A stretch of 64,000 nt of DNA from Shewanella khirikhana. Lineage in GTDB: Bacteria > Pseudomonadota > Gammaproteobacteria > Enterobacterales > Shewanellaceae. Positions 17,107 to 25,793 of this stretch are shown in pieces. The stretch's first letter is position 1. The number at the start of each line of letters is the position of its first letter. Made by a program: the position numbers and the translations under genes. The stretch is taken from NCBI RefSeq assembly GCF_003957745.1, contig NZ_CP020373.1:558001-622000 (forward strand), in the 5' to 3' direction. The notes beneath the pieces are model-generated. The model saw nothing but the letters and a program-made list of their open reading frames with translations. It did no database searches and was not told where the DNA came from.

Positions 17107-19206
17107 GTGAATCCTATCGTAAAAAGTTTTGAGTATGGTCAGCATACAGTCACCCTGGAAACAGGTGTAATCGCTCGTCAAGCCGATGGTGCCGTTATGG
17201 CCAGCATGGGCGACACTACAGTTCTGGTAACTGTTGTGGGCAAAAAGGAAGCGGACCCAGGCCGTGACTTCTTTCCGCTGACTGTAAACTATCAGGAGAA
17301 GACCTACGCAGCCGGTAAGATCCCAGGTGGATTCTTCAAGCGTGAAGGCCGTCCTTCTGAAGACGAAACTCTGATTGCCCGTCTCATCGACCGTCCTATC
17401 CGTCCTCTGTTCCCCGATGACTTTACCAACGAAGTACAGGTCATCATCACAGTGGTATCGGTAGATCCTCAGATTGAGCCGGACATCGTTGCCATGATTG
17501 GTACCTCCGCTGCGCTGGCTATCTCCGGTATTCCTTTCAACGGTCCTCTGGGCGCTGCCCGTGTGGGTTATGTGAACGGCGAATACGTACTGAACCCAGG
17601 TGCCGCCGAACTGGCTGGCAGTGAACTGGATCTGGTGGTTGCCGGTACCCAGGGCGCCGTACTGATGGTGGAATCTGAAGCTAAATCTCTGCCGGAAGAA
17701 GTGATGCTGGGCGCCGTGGTTTACGGTCATGACCAGCAGCAGGTTGTTATCTCTGCCATCAACGAGTTTGCTGCCGAAGCCGGCAAGCCACGTTGGGATT
17801 GGACTGCACCTGTTAAGAACGAAACTCTGGTTGCGCAAATCAAAGAACTGGCCGAAGAAGGTCTGACTGCCGCTTACCAGATCATGGCCAAGCAAGAGCG
17901 TTACGAAGCCGTTGGTGAAGTGAAGAAAGCCACCATCGCCAAGCTGCAGGAAGCCAATCCTGAAGTGAACGTACGTGAAGCCGCCGATCTGCTGGGTAGC
18001 CTCGAGAAGAACGTAGTTCGCAGCCGCATCATCGCTGGCATGCCACGTATCGATGGCCGCGAGCCAGACATGATCCGTGCCCTGTCTGTAATGGCCGGTG
18101 TACTGCCACGTACCCACGGCAGCGCGCTGTTCACCCGCGGTGAAACTCAGGCGCTGGTAACCTGTACTCTGGGTACCGAGCGTGATGCTCAGAAGATTGA
18201 CTCCATCATGGGCGAGCGCACCAACCGCTTCATGCTGCACTACAACTTCCCTCCATACTCTGTGGGTGAAACCGGTATGGTTGGCTCGCCAAAGCGCCGC
18301 GAAATCGGTCACGGCAAGCTGGCATGGCGTGGTATCAATGCGGTAATGCCGTCTGCCGAAGAGTTCCCATACTCTGTACGTGTGGTATCTGAAATCACCG
18401 AGTCCAACGGTTCTTCTTCCATGGCCTCTGTGTGCGGTACCTCTCTGGCGCTGATGGATGCCGGTGTACCTATCAAGACTTCCGTGGCTGGTATTGCCAT
18501 GGGTCTGGTGAAAGAAGGCGACAACTTCGTGGTTCTGTCTGACATCCTGGGTGACGAAGATCACCTGGGCGACATGGACTTCAAAGTAGCCGGTACCCGT
18601 GATGGTGTTACTGCACTGCAGATGGACATCAAAATCGAAGGTATCACCAAAGAAATCATGGAAATCGCTCTGCAACAGGCTTACGGCGCCCGCGTTCACA
18701 TCCTGAACGTGATGGACCAGGCCATCGGCAGCGCCCGTCCAGATATCTCTGACTTCGCACCACGTATCACCACCATCAAGATCAACCCAGAGAAGATCCG
18801 TGATGTTATCGGTAAAGGCGGCGCGGTTATTCGTGCGCTGACCGAAGAAACCGGTACCACCATCGAGCTGGAAGATGACGGTACTGTGAAGATTGCCTCT
18901 AACAATGGCGACGCTACCCGCGAAGCTATCCGCCGCATCGAGGAAATCACCTCTGAAGTGGAAGTGGGCCGTCTGTACACAGGTAAGGTTATCCGTATCG
19001 TTGACTTCGGTGCCTTCGTGAACATCCTGCCTGGCAAAGATGGTCTGGTACACATCTCTCAGATCAGCGATGAGCGTGTAGCCAACGTATCTGACCACCT
19101 GCAACTGAACCAGGAAGTTACCGTGAAGGTAATGGAAGTGGATCGTCAGGGTCGTGTGCGTCTGTCTATCAAAGAAGCACAAACCAAAGAGCCAGCCGCT
19201 GAATAA
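17107..19206 (+). CDS. pnp: Polyribonucleotide nucleotidyltransferase (PNPase)
   Basis: 699 residues. Phosphorolytic 3'-5' exoribonuclease of the RNA degradosome. Two RNase PH domains are separated by a helical domain; the second has TESNGSSSMASVCG and the GDEDHLGDMDFKVAG metal site. The KH domain has VIGKGGAVIRALTEETG, and the S1 domain has GRLYTGKVIRIVDFGAFVNI. I start at GTG 17107: the AAGGA ribosome site directly abuts the ATG at 17098, while GTG is 9 bases away, and VNPIVKSF aligns with the E. coli start MLNPIVRKF. Confidence 0.96.
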   Translation: MNPIVKSFEYGQHTVTLETGVIARQADGAVMASMGDTTVLVTVVGKKEADPGRDFFPLTVNYQEKTYAAGKIPGGFFKREGRPSEDETLIARLIDRPIRPLFPDDFTNEVQVIITVVSVDPQIEPDIVAMIGTSAALAISGIPFNGPLGAARVGYVNGEYVLNPGAAELAGSELDLVVAGTQGAVLMVESEAKSLPEEVMLGAVVYGHDQQQVVISAINEFAAEAGKPRWDWTAPVKNETLVAQIKELAEEGLTAAYQIMAKQERYEAVGEVKKATIAKLQEANPEVNVREAADLLGSLEKNVVRSRIIAGMPRIDGREPDMIRALSVMAGVLPRTHGSALFTRGETQALVTCTLGTERDAQKIDSIMGERTNRFMLHYNFPPYSVGETGMVGSPKRREIGHGKLAWRGINAVMPSAEEFPYSVRVVSEITESNGSSSMASVCGTSLALMDAGVPIKTSVAGIAMGLVKEGDNFVVLSDILGDEDHLGDMDFKVAGTRDGVTALQMDIKIEGITKEIMEIALQQAYGARVHILNVMDQAIGSARPDISDFAPRITTIKINPEKIRDVIGKGGAVIRALTEETGTTIELEDDGTVKIASNNGDATREAIRRIEEITSEVEVGRLYTGKVIRIVDFGAFVNILPGKDGLVHISQISDERVANVSDHLQLNQEVTVKVMEVDRQGRVRLSIKEAQTKEPAAE

Positions 19207-19224
19207 TTGCTGCTGAGCTGACAT

Positions 19225-19253
19225 AAAAAGGAGATCTTCGGATCTCCTTTTTT
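19225..19253 (+). terminator. Rho-independent terminator after pnp
   Basis: A 12-bp stem AAAAAGGAGATC/GATCTCCTTTTT closed by a UUCG tetraloop, then more T's. Confidence 0.92.
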
Positions 19254-19384
19254 TATTGCTACAGCTGCAAGTTTGGCAATTTGTAATAAATATCAATGGC
19301 TGATGGCGACACTCGGGATGGATTGCTATGATGGAGCCAAACAGAGCCCATTTGGGTTTCCCTGGTCGTGAAGGTGAGTGTTTG

Positions 19385-20293
19385 ATGGAGCGTAAACTCA
19401 AGACGTTGATGTTGTCCGGGCTGTTTGGCTTATCTGTGCTGTCGGGCGGCTGTGCCTCAACCCAGAGCAGTGGTTTCGATAACGCCGGTGAAGGCCGTTT
19501 GATGGTGGCGCCGCTGTTACCCGACTATAAGCATGAAGTGGGCCTTGCGAGGCTCAATGAAGTGCTGGCCAGCATGGATTTGAACGAAGATCAGCTCTCC
19601 CGCGTTTACTACGAACGTGGCGTTATTTACGACACCCTGGGGCTGCGGTTGATGGCCCGACTCGACTTTCATCAGGCGCTGAAAATTCGCCCCAATATTG
19701 CCGATGCTTATAATTTCCTTGGTATTTATTACACCCAGGAAGGCGACTTCGACAACGCCTACGAGGCATTTGATGCGGTGCTTGAACTCGAGCCCAACTA
19801 CGATTACGCCTATCTGAACCGTGGAATTGCCCTCTATTACGGCGAGCGAGCAGACCTTGCGGTGGCGGATATGGATAACTTCCTGCGCCGCGACCCCTCA
19901 GATGGTTATCGCGCCCTGTGGTATTTCCTGATTGATGCCGACATTGACCGCGCCGCCGCGCTGGCAAGGCTGGCGGAGCATCGTAAGTCGCTCAAAGGAG
20001 ATGATTGGGCCAGTGCCATCAGTGACTATTACCTGGGGACCTTGTCCCGCAAAGCGCTGTTTGAGCGCGCCCGCAGCGGCTTGAATCATCCACGTGAATA
20101 TTCAGAGCGCCTCTGTGAAGCCTACTTCTACGTGGCCAAAGCCGAAGAAGCTGCCGGTAACAAAGAAGCGGCCGCCAATTACTTCCGTCTGGCGCTTGCC
20201 ACCAACATCTACGACTTTGTCGAACACAGATATGCCCGGGTAGAACTGGGGCGCCTTGCCAATCAGGCACAGGCCGAACTCGAGCAACCCTGA
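19385..20293 (+). CDS. nlpI: Lipoprotein NlpI (TPR)
   Basis: 302-residue outer-membrane lipoprotein with TPR repeats. In E. coli NlpI is an adaptor for peptidoglycan hydrolase turnover with Prc. The signal peptide ends in a lipobox-like LSGGC, with Cys about residue 23. TPR signatures are visible, for example YYERGVIYDTLGLRLMARLDFHQALKIRP and AYNFLGIYYTQEGDFDNAYEAFDAVLELEPNY. I start at ATG 19385, preceded by AAGGTGAG; the frame from 19328 adds 19 residues without signal-peptide character. It lies after pnp, the same order as E. coli. Confidence 0.92.
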   Translation: MERKLKTLMLSGLFGLSVLSGGCASTQSSGFDNAGEGRLMVAPLLPDYKHEVGLARLNEVLASMDLNEDQLSRVYYERGVIYDTLGLRLMARLDFHQALKIRPNIADAYNFLGIYYTQEGDFDNAYEAFDAVLELEPNYDYAYLNRGIALYYGERADLAVADMDNFLRRDPSDGYRALWYFLIDADIDRAAALARLAEHRKSLKGDDWASAISDYYLGTLSRKALFERARSGLNHPREYSERLCEAYFYVAKAEEAAGNKEAAANYFRLALATNIYDFVEHRYARVELGRLANQAQAELEQP

Positions 20294-20354
20294 GTCTGTC
20301 GTTGTACTCCTCGCCAATATAGGCGAAAATACCCGCCAATTAAGTTCCATTCGA

Positions 20355-20376
20355 GTCGCCGCCTTCGGGCGGCGAC
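20355..20376 (+). promoter_or_regulatory. Strong UUCG hairpin in the prfC leader
   Basis: A perfect 9-bp stem GTCGCCGCC/GGCGGCGAC with a TTCG loop lies 22 bases before the prfC ATG. No T-run follows (GCTACTTG), so it is not a standard terminator. It may protect the mRNA 5' region or the end of the nlpI transcript. Confidence 0.6.
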
Positions 20377-20398
20377 GCTACTTGAAAGAAAGCTATCC

Positions 20399-21985
20399 AT
20401 GTCAAATTCACTGCTTGCAGAAGTGGCGTCACGTCGTACGTTCGCCATTATTTCTCACCCCGACGCCGGTAAGACCACTATCACCGAAAAGGTGTTGTTG
20501 CACGGCCGTCAAATTCAGACCGCGGGCACGGTGAAAGGCCGCGGCTCCAATCAACATGCCAAGTCTGACTGGATGGAGATGGAAAAGGAGCGTGGTATTT
20601 CGGTTACCACCTCTGTGATGCAGTTTCCGTACAACAGCTGTCTGGTGAACCTGCTCGATACCCCCGGCCACGAAGACTTCTCGGAAGATACCTACCGCAC
20701 CCTGACCGCGGTGGACTCCTGCTTGATGGTGATTGACGCCGCCAAGGGTGTGGAAGACCGTACCCGTAAGCTGATGGAAGTGACCCGTCTGCGTGATACC
20801 CCTATCGTGACCTTTATGAACAAGCTCGACCGTGATATTCGCGATCCCATGGAGCTGCTCGACGAGGTAGAGACCGAGCTTAACATCCTCTGCGCTCCTA
20901 TTACCTGGCCTATCGGCTGCGGTAAGCTGTTCAAGGGCGTTTATCACCTGCACCGTGATGAGACCATTCTGTATCAGACCGGTCATGGCCATACCATTCA
21001 GGAACTGCGCATTGTAAAAGGTCTTGATAACCCTGAGCTCGATGCTGCCGTAGGCAGTGACTTTGCCGAGCAGCTGCGTGAAGAGCTGGAACTGGTGCGC
21101 GGCGCGTCCAACGAGTTCGACCATGAGCTGTTCCTGCAGGGGGAACTGACCCCGGTTTACTTCGGTACCGCACTGGGTAACTTCGGTGTAGACCATATGC
21201 TCGACGGTCTGACTGACTGGGCGCCGGCGCCCATGCCACGTGAAACCAGCGAGCGCACCGTGGAAGCCGGTGAAGACAAGTTCTCCGGCTTCGTGTTTAA
21301 AATTCAGGCCAATATGGATCCCAAGCACCGTGACCGCATCGCCTTTATGCGCATTGTGTCGGGCAAGTACACCCAGGGCATGAAGATGAAGCACGTGCGC
21401 ATTGGTAAAACCGTGAACATCTCCGACGCCGTAACCTTTATGGCTGGTGACCGTGAGCGCGCCGAGGAAGCCTTTGCCGGCGATATTATCGGTCTGCACA
21501 ACCACGGCACTATCCAGATTGGTGATACCTTTACCCAGGGTGAAGATTTGAAGTTCACCGGTATTCCTAACTTTGCCCCGGAAATGTTCCGCCGCATTCG
21601 CCTCAAAGATCCTTTGAAGCAAAAGCAGCTGCTCAAGGGGCTGGTACAGCTCTCTGAAGAGGGCGCGGTGCAGGTATTCCGTCCGCTGGACTCCAACGAC
21701 CTGATTGTGGGCGCCGTGGGTGTGCTGCAGTTTGAAGTGGTCGTGGCCCGTCTTAAGTCGGAATATAATGTAGAAGCCATCTATGAAGCGGTAAACGTGG
21801 CCACCGCCCGCTGGGTATACAGCGACGATGCCCGTAAACTGGATGAGTTCAAGCGCAAGTGTTCCGCCAACCTGGCGCTGGACGGTGGCGATAGCCTGAC
21901 CTATATCGCCCCCACCATGGTAAACCTGAATCTGTCGATGGAGCGTTATCCCGACATCCAGTTTGCCAAGACCCGGGAGCATTAA
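20399..21985 (+). CDS. prfC: Peptide chain release factor RF3
   Basis: 528-residue translational GTPase that recycles RF1 and RF2 after peptide release. G1 is HPDAGKTT, the switch segment contains KERGISVTTSV, G3 is DTPGHEDF, and G4 is NKLDRD. The ORF length matches E. coli RF3 (529). The ribosome site before ATG 20399 is weak (GAAAG). A terminator follows. Confidence 0.97.
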   Translation: MSNSLLAEVASRRTFAIISHPDAGKTTITEKVLLHGRQIQTAGTVKGRGSNQHAKSDWMEMEKERGISVTTSVMQFPYNSCLVNLLDTPGHEDFSEDTYRTLTAVDSCLMVIDAAKGVEDRTRKLMEVTRLRDTPIVTFMNKLDRDIRDPMELLDEVETELNILCAPITWPIGCGKLFKGVYHLHRDETILYQTGHGHTIQELRIVKGLDNPELDAAVGSDFAEQLREELELVRGASNEFDHELFLQGELTPVYFGTALGNFGVDHMLDGLTDWAPAPMPRETSERTVEAGEDKFSGFVFKIQANMDPKHRDRIAFMRIVSGKYTQGMKMKHVRIGKTVNISDAVTFMAGDRERAEEAFAGDIIGLHNHGTIQIGDTFTQGEDLKFTGIPNFAPEMFRRIRLKDPLKQKQLLKGLVQLSEEGAVQVFRPLDSNDLIVGAVGVLQFEVVVARLKSEYNVEAIYEAVNVATARWVYSDDARKLDEFKRKCSANLALDGGDSLTYIAPTMVNLNLSMERYPDIQFAKTREH

Positions 21986-21995
21986 TTCCCGATTG

Positions 21996-22021
21996 AAAAA
22001 GGCGGGCTTTCCCGCCTTTTT
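21996..22021 (+). terminator. Rho-independent terminator after prfC
   Basis: An 11-bp stem AAAAAGGCGGG/CCCGCCTTTTT with a CTTT loop. Confidence 0.92.
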
Positions 22022-22087
22022 TATTGCCTGAAATTTACCTGTTAGTTGGCTGCTGATATGGCCAGTTGTTATCACGGAGGGAAATCC

Positions 22088-22267
22088 ATGCTGAATGTCA
22101 TCAAGCGAGCCTGGAAGGCCTATACAGATTGGTGTGACAAGATGGGGCTGACACCGGAAAACCGCCGTTGCTGCGCCCCAAGACTGCAAGACCCACCGCT
22201 GGCGAGCGCATCCAAGCCCAACACCGAAGGGCAGGGCGTGGATGCCCCTCAGCACAAAGAGCGCTGA
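22088..22267 (+). CDS. Small conserved protein, probably DUF5363 family
   Basis: 59 residues with a basic N-terminal helix (MLNVIKRAWKAYTDWCDKMG), then GLTPENRRCCAPRLQDPP, and a Pro/Gln/Lys-rich tail. From memory this matches small DUF5363 proteins found beside TatD-type nucleases; the assignment is tentative and no function is known. The ATG at 22088 has GGAGGG upstream, which favours it over the earlier frame start at 22046. The next gene starts one base after its stop, so the two are probably co-translated. Confidence 0.7.
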   Translation: MLNVIKRAWKAYTDWCDKMGLTPENRRCCAPRLQDPPLASASKPNTEGQGVDAPQHKER

Positions 22268-22268
22268 T

Positions 22269-23042
22269 ATGTCAGAAACTTACATTGTCGATAGTCATGC
22301 ACATCTGGACTTTGCCGAGTTTGACGACGACCGGGCAGAGCTGTTTTCAGCCATGCATGCCGCCAATATCCGCCGCTGTCTCATTCCCGGGGTGTCACCG
22401 GCCCATTGGGATAAACAGCTGGAGGTGGCGGCGCAGTTTGACTGCCCTTTTAGCCTCGGCATTCACCCCTGGTGGGCGACTTCGCAATGGCAGTTACAGA
22501 TGGCTGAACTTCGCTCCCGGCTTTATGGTCTGGCAGGCGAGCAGCGGCTGGTGGCAATAGGGGAGTGCGGTCTTGATAAACACAAAAACGTGAACTGGCA
22601 GTGGCAAACGCCGCTTTTAGAGGCGCAGCTGGCTTTGGCTGCAGAGCTTGAGTTACCGCTTATTTTGCATTGCGTGAAGGCGCACAATGAGCTGCTGGCG
22701 CTGCTTGCACGCTATAAGCTGCCACGCTCCGGGGTGATCCATGGCTTTTATGGCAGCGTGGAAATCGCCAAACGCTATATTGAGCTTGGTTATCGATTGG
22801 GCATTGGTGGACTGCTTTTGAATGATGATGCAGTAAAGCTGCATAAAGTGGTGGCTCAGTTGCCGATAGAAAGTTTCATTTGCGAGACAGATTCACCGGC
22901 TATGGCCCCTAAAAACTCAGTCTCACGGCGTAATTCTCCGCTGATAATTGGTCAAATCATCACCAAAATGGCCCATTTGCAAAAAAAAATCCAATGTTCT
23001 AATATCAGAACGACTGTTGGCCAATGTAACGCAACTGTTTGA
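22269..23042 (+). CDS. TatD-family metal-dependent hydrolase, frameshifted near the C terminus
   Basis: 257 residues as read. TatD/YjjV-type TIM-barrel metallo-hydrolase, typically a 3'-5' DNA exonuclease. Metal motifs: DSHAHLD at the start, GIHPWW, AIGECGLD, LILHCVKAH, GVIHGFYGS and FICETDSPA. After QKK the frame leaves the expected family C terminus at a run of nine A's (22981-22989). Removing one A restores ISERLLANVTQLFEL and a stop at 23047-23049, which is the standard TatD ending. The in-frame tail QCSNIRTTVGQCNATV has no family character. Either a real mutation, a base-calling error, or an A-tract slippage gene. All metal ligands lie before the shift. Confidence 0.85.
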   Translation: MSETYIVDSHAHLDFAEFDDDRAELFSAMHAANIRRCLIPGVSPAHWDKQLEVAAQFDCPFSLGIHPWWATSQWQLQMAELRSRLYGLAGEQRLVAIGECGLDKHKNVNWQWQTPLLEAQLALAAELELPLILHCVKAHNELLALLARYKLPRSGVIHGFYGSVEIAKRYIELGYRLGIGGLLLNDDAVKLHKVVAQLPIESFICETDSPAMAPKNSVSRRNSPLIIGQIITKMAHLQKKIQCSNIRTTVGQCNATV

Positions 23043-23120
23043 GCTGTAGGTTTTTTCACTTAAACAGGTGTTTGTCGCAATGAGATGTGTTGCTAAGCAG
23101 TTGAAATTTAAGTTCAAAAA

Positions 23121-23162
23121 TTTGATCAAAACGACGATTTTCAGCAAAGGCTAAGGTATAAT
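23121..23162 (+). promoter_or_regulatory. Candidate nupC promoter with degenerate CRP-like site
   Basis: TATAAT at 23157-23162 has no good -35. A degenerate CRP-like sequence (TTTGA, 6 bases, CGACG, flanked by AAA and ATTT) is centred about 41 bases before the predicted start point. CRP control of nucleoside uptake is known in enterobacteria; its use here is inference. Confidence 0.35.
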
Positions 23163-23225
23163 TTTGCTCGGAAATAGGTTGGTTAACAACATAACTAAAA
23201 AGTGTTAACAAAAGGGTGATGGTTA

Positions 23226-24485
23226 ATGAGTATATTAATGAGCTTGGTAGGTGTAGCAGTCCTACTTGGAATAGGTTTCCTCCTTTCCAATAACAAAAAG
23301 GCAATCAGCGTTCGTGCCGTAGGTGGCGCTCTCGCAATTCAGGCTGCCTTCGGTGGTTTCGTTCTGTACGTACCTTGGGGTAAAGACATCCTGAAGTCAG
23401 TTTCTGACGGTGTGTCTGCTGTTATCGGTTACGGCCAGAACGGTATCAACTTCCTGTTCGGTGATCTGGCACAGTTCAAAGTTGGCTTCATCTTCGCCAT
23501 CAACGTACTGCCAGTAATCATCTTCTTCTCTTCTCTGATCGCTGTACTGTACTACCTGGGTGTAATGCAGTGGGTTATCCGTATCATCGGTGGTGGTCTG
23601 CAGAAAGCACTGGGTACCAGCCGTACCGAGTCTATGTCTGCTACTGCGAACATCTTCGTAGGTCAGACCGAAGCTCCTCTGGTTGTACGTCCATTTATCC
23701 CAACCATGACTCAGTCTGAGCTGTTCGCCATCATGGTGGGTGGTCTGGCTTCTATCGCTGGTTCTGTTCTGGCCGGTTACGCTTCTATGGGCGTTAAAAT
23801 TGAGTATCTGGTAGCTGCGTCATTCATGGCCGCTCCAGGTGGTCTGCTGATGGCCAAACTGATGCACCCAGAAACTGAAAACACCAAGAACGAAATGGAC
23901 GAGCTGCCAGAAGATCCTGACAAGCCAGCCAACGTTCTGGACGCTGCCGCTGCCGGTGCTTCTTCTGGTATGCACCTGGCCCTGAACGTAGGCGCCATGC
24001 TGATTGCCTTCGTGGGTCTGATTGCCATGATCAACGGTATCATCGGTGGTGTAGGTGGCTGGTTCGGTGTTGAAGGTCTGACCCTCGAGCTGATCCTCGG
24101 TTACATCTTCATGCCTCTGGCATTCCTTATCGGTGTACCTTGGAACGAAGCCCTGGTTGCTGGTTCTTTCATCGGTCAGAAGATCGTTGTGAACGAATTC
24201 GTAGCCTACCTGAACTTTGCTCCATACCTGAAAGACATCGCTGACGGCGGTATGGTAGTAGCCGAGACCGGTGCTGTTATGTCTGACCGAACCAAGGCTA
24301 TCGTGTCCTTCGCTCTGTGTGGATTCGCTAACCTGTCTTCTATCGCCATTCTGCTGGGTGGCCTGGGTGCCATGGCACCTAACCGTCGCCACGATCTGGC
24401 CAAGCTGGGTATCCGTGCCGTTATCGCCGGTTCTCTGGCTAACCTGATGAGTGCGACTCTCGCAGGTCTGTTCCTGGCGCTGTAA
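23226..24485 (+). CDS. nupC: NupC-type concentrative nucleoside transporter
   Basis: 419-residue inner-membrane cation/nucleoside symporter of the CNT family. Multiple hydrophobic segments are present. CNT landmarks are GQTEAPLVVRPFIPTMTQSELFAIMVGGLASIAGSVLAGY, ATRMEYLVA-like SMGVKIEYLVAASFMAAPGG, PWNEALVAGSFIGQKIVVNEFVAY, and FALCGFANLSSIAILLGG. It lies beside the OmpK/Tsx porin and the deo operon, which supports nucleoside import. Codon use is strongly biased to preferred codons, suggesting high expression. A GGGTGATGG ribosome site precedes ATG 23226. Confidence 0.95.
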   Translation: MSILMSLVGVAVLLGIGFLLSNNKKAISVRAVGGALAIQAAFGGFVLYVPWGKDILKSVSDGVSAVIGYGQNGINFLFGDLAQFKVGFIFAINVLPVIIFFSSLIAVLYYLGVMQWVIRIIGGGLQKALGTSRTESMSATANIFVGQTEAPLVVRPFIPTMTQSELFAIMVGGLASIAGSVLAGYASMGVKIEYLVAASFMAAPGGLLMAKLMHPETENTKNEMDELPEDPDKPANVLDAAAAGASSGMHLALNVGAMLIAFVGLIAMINGIIGGVGGWFGVEGLTLELILGYIFMPLAFLIGVPWNEALVAGSFIGQKIVVNEFVAYLNFAPYLKDIADGGMVVAETGAVMSDRTKAIVSFALCGFANLSSIAILLGGLGAMAPNRRHDLAKLGIRAVIAGSLANLMSATLAGLFLAL

Positions 24486-24498
24486 CAGTAGTGCCTCC

Positions 24499-24525
24499 GG
24501 GGTCCTGTTATCAGGGCAGGACCCC
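24499..24525 (+). terminator. Hairpin after nupC, possible terminator
   Basis: A 9-bp stem GGGGTCCTG/CAGGACCCC with a 9-base loop. The downstream sequence AGTTAATTC is a poor T-run, so termination strength is uncertain. Confidence 0.5.
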
Positions 24526-24699
24526 AGTTAATTCAACCATTTTCCAAAGAATAAAGTCTGAATCATTTCCCACCGTGTTCTAAACTTCTGTGGGGTCCCA
24601 AAGTAAGCCGCTTGTTAAAAAGGTTAATTGGGATAAGGGGTCGTTTCACGACTTTGTTCACAAATAAGAATTTTGTGTTCGCGTTTACTGCCAAAATTA

Positions 24700-24727
24700 T
24701 TGTGCTTTCGCACGGGAAAGGTAGAAT
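24700..24727 (+). promoter_or_regulatory. Candidate ompK promoter
   Basis: TTGTGC (24700-24705), a 16-bp spacer and TAGAAT (24722-24727). The leader would be about 55 bases and starts with a small GCTGCC/GGCAGC hairpin. Confidence 0.5.
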
Positions 24728-24787
24728 ACGCGGGCAAAACAAAAACGCTGCCAAAGGCAGCAAATACCTAGATAAATGGGGTTGATG

Positions 24788-25591
24788 ATGAAAAACGTTA
24801 AAATGATGGCTGTTGCCGCCGCTACTTTTGCTGCTCTGTCTGCCGGTACCGCTCAGGCCGAACAGTTCTACGGTTTCTCTAACATGTCCGTGAACTACCT
24901 GGACTGGACCGCTAAAGCAGAAGATCGTTCTAACAACGGTTACGGTGGCGCCAAAGAAGACTTCGTATACCTGGAGCTGGAAGGTGGTGCTGGTTACTCT
25001 TGGGGTGACGTATACGGCTTCATCGATCTGGAAAACCCAGAAAACATCAACGACAGCACTGGTGCTGACGGCCGTACAACCAACTCTTTCCGTATCGCTG
25101 CCAAAGGCTCTATCGCTGCCAACATCGGTAGCAGCAACTGGAACGTATACTCTCACCTGTACAGCCTGACTGTTGCAGAAGACGGCTTCTTCGACCAGAA
25201 CCTGGTTGTGGGTGTGAGCTACGACGTGTTCACCGATTCTGGCTTCTGGATCAAGCCATTCCTGGGCGTACACTACGAAAACCAAACTTACGCTGGTTCA
25301 GGCTTCAACGGCTACATGGCTGGTTGGGTACTGGGCTACAACTTCGAAGCTTTTGGCCAGAAGTTCATGGTTACCAACTGGCACGAAACTGAATTCGCTC
25401 GTGAAGAACAGTTCCGTTACAACGGTACCGAGTACAAGCTGAAATCTACTGGTCAGAACGGTGCTGTATCTCTGTGGTGGAACGCCACTCAAGAGCTGAC
25501 CTTCGGTCTGCAGTATCGCTATGCTGATCACAAGCTGGGTACTGCTGCTTACCACGACGCAGCTATCTTCACTGCCAAGTACAACTTCTAA
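24788..25591 (+). CDS. ompK: OmpK/Tsx-type nucleoside-specific outer membrane channel
   Basis: 267 residues. The signal peptide KNVKMMAVAAATFAALSAG ends in TAQA before EQFYGFSN. The mature part alternates aromatic and polar residues as in outer-membrane beta-barrels and ends in FTAKYNF, a typical C-terminal Phe signature for BAM insertion. Tsx-family features include SNMSVNYLDWT and the ELEGGAGYSWGDVYGFIDLENP segment. GGGG lies 6 bases before ATG 24788; an ATG also sits at 24785 and 24776. The location between nupC and deoC supports nucleoside uptake. Extreme codon bias suggests abundant protein. Confidence 0.9.
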   Translation: MKNVKMMAVAAATFAALSAGTAQAEQFYGFSNMSVNYLDWTAKAEDRSNNGYGGAKEDFVYLELEGGAGYSWGDVYGFIDLENPENINDSTGADGRTTNSFRIAAKGSIAANIGSSNWNVYSHLYSLTVAEDGFFDQNLVVGVSYDVFTDSGFWIKPFLGVHYENQTYAGSGFNGYMAGWVLGYNFEAFGQKFMVTNWHETEFAREEQFRYNGTEYKLKSTGQNGAVSLWWNATQELTFGLQYRYADHKLGTAAYHDAAIFTAKYNF

Positions 25592-25600
25592 TTGTACTGT

Positions 25601-25625
25601 TGGAGCCGTGCGCTGCACGGCTCCA
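25601..25625 (+). terminator. Strong hairpin after ompK
   Basis: A perfect 11-bp stem TGGAGCCGTGC/GCACGGCTCCA with loop GCT, 10 bases after the stop. It lacks a T-run, so it may act as an mRNA 3'-end stabiliser rather than an intrinsic terminator. Confidence 0.55.
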
Positions 25626-25780
25626 CGCTTAATGCTTAGGTCTTAATCTTTACTCAAGCATGGTTTTATCCCCAAGAGCATGTTTAAGTAAGGTTTGTGA
25701 GCTCTCGCGTTAAAAGGGATTTTTCGCGGAAAGCAGAAACAGTCAGTTTCCCCTTTCCGGTCTTCAAGGATTCAAGTCGT

Positions 25781-25793
25781 GATAAATATTATC
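25781..25793. promoter_or_regulatory. Possible operator upstream of deoC
   Basis: GATAA, 3 bases, TTATC, with partial extension of the symmetry outward (GTCGT/CGACAC). It lies about 150 bases before deoC. The regulator is unknown. Confidence 0.3.

Larger units (their letters stand above)
24486..24787. other. nupC-ompK intergenic region
   Basis: 302 bases. It holds a 9-bp hairpin after nupC (24499-24525), a TTCACAA/TTGTG-rich stretch around 24648-24680 that could contain a weak CRP half-site, the candidate ompK promoter (24700-24727), and a small GCTGCC/GGCAGC hairpin at 24747-24761 in the likely leader. No coding sequence was found. Confidence 0.6.

Noticed and set aside
17065..19401. A 778-codon open frame on the minus strand across pnp
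   Set aside because: It mirrors the highly biased codon use of pnp, has no family features and no ribosome site; pnp itself is unmistakable.
20429..22255. A 608-codon minus-strand open frame across prfC
   Set aside because: Shadow of prfC: composition is His/Gln/Gly-rich without domain motifs, and it crosses the prfC terminator.
25671..25720. A CRP site from TTTGTGAGCTCTCGCGTT before deoC
   Set aside because: Only one half-site matches; the other half has one of five consensus bases.
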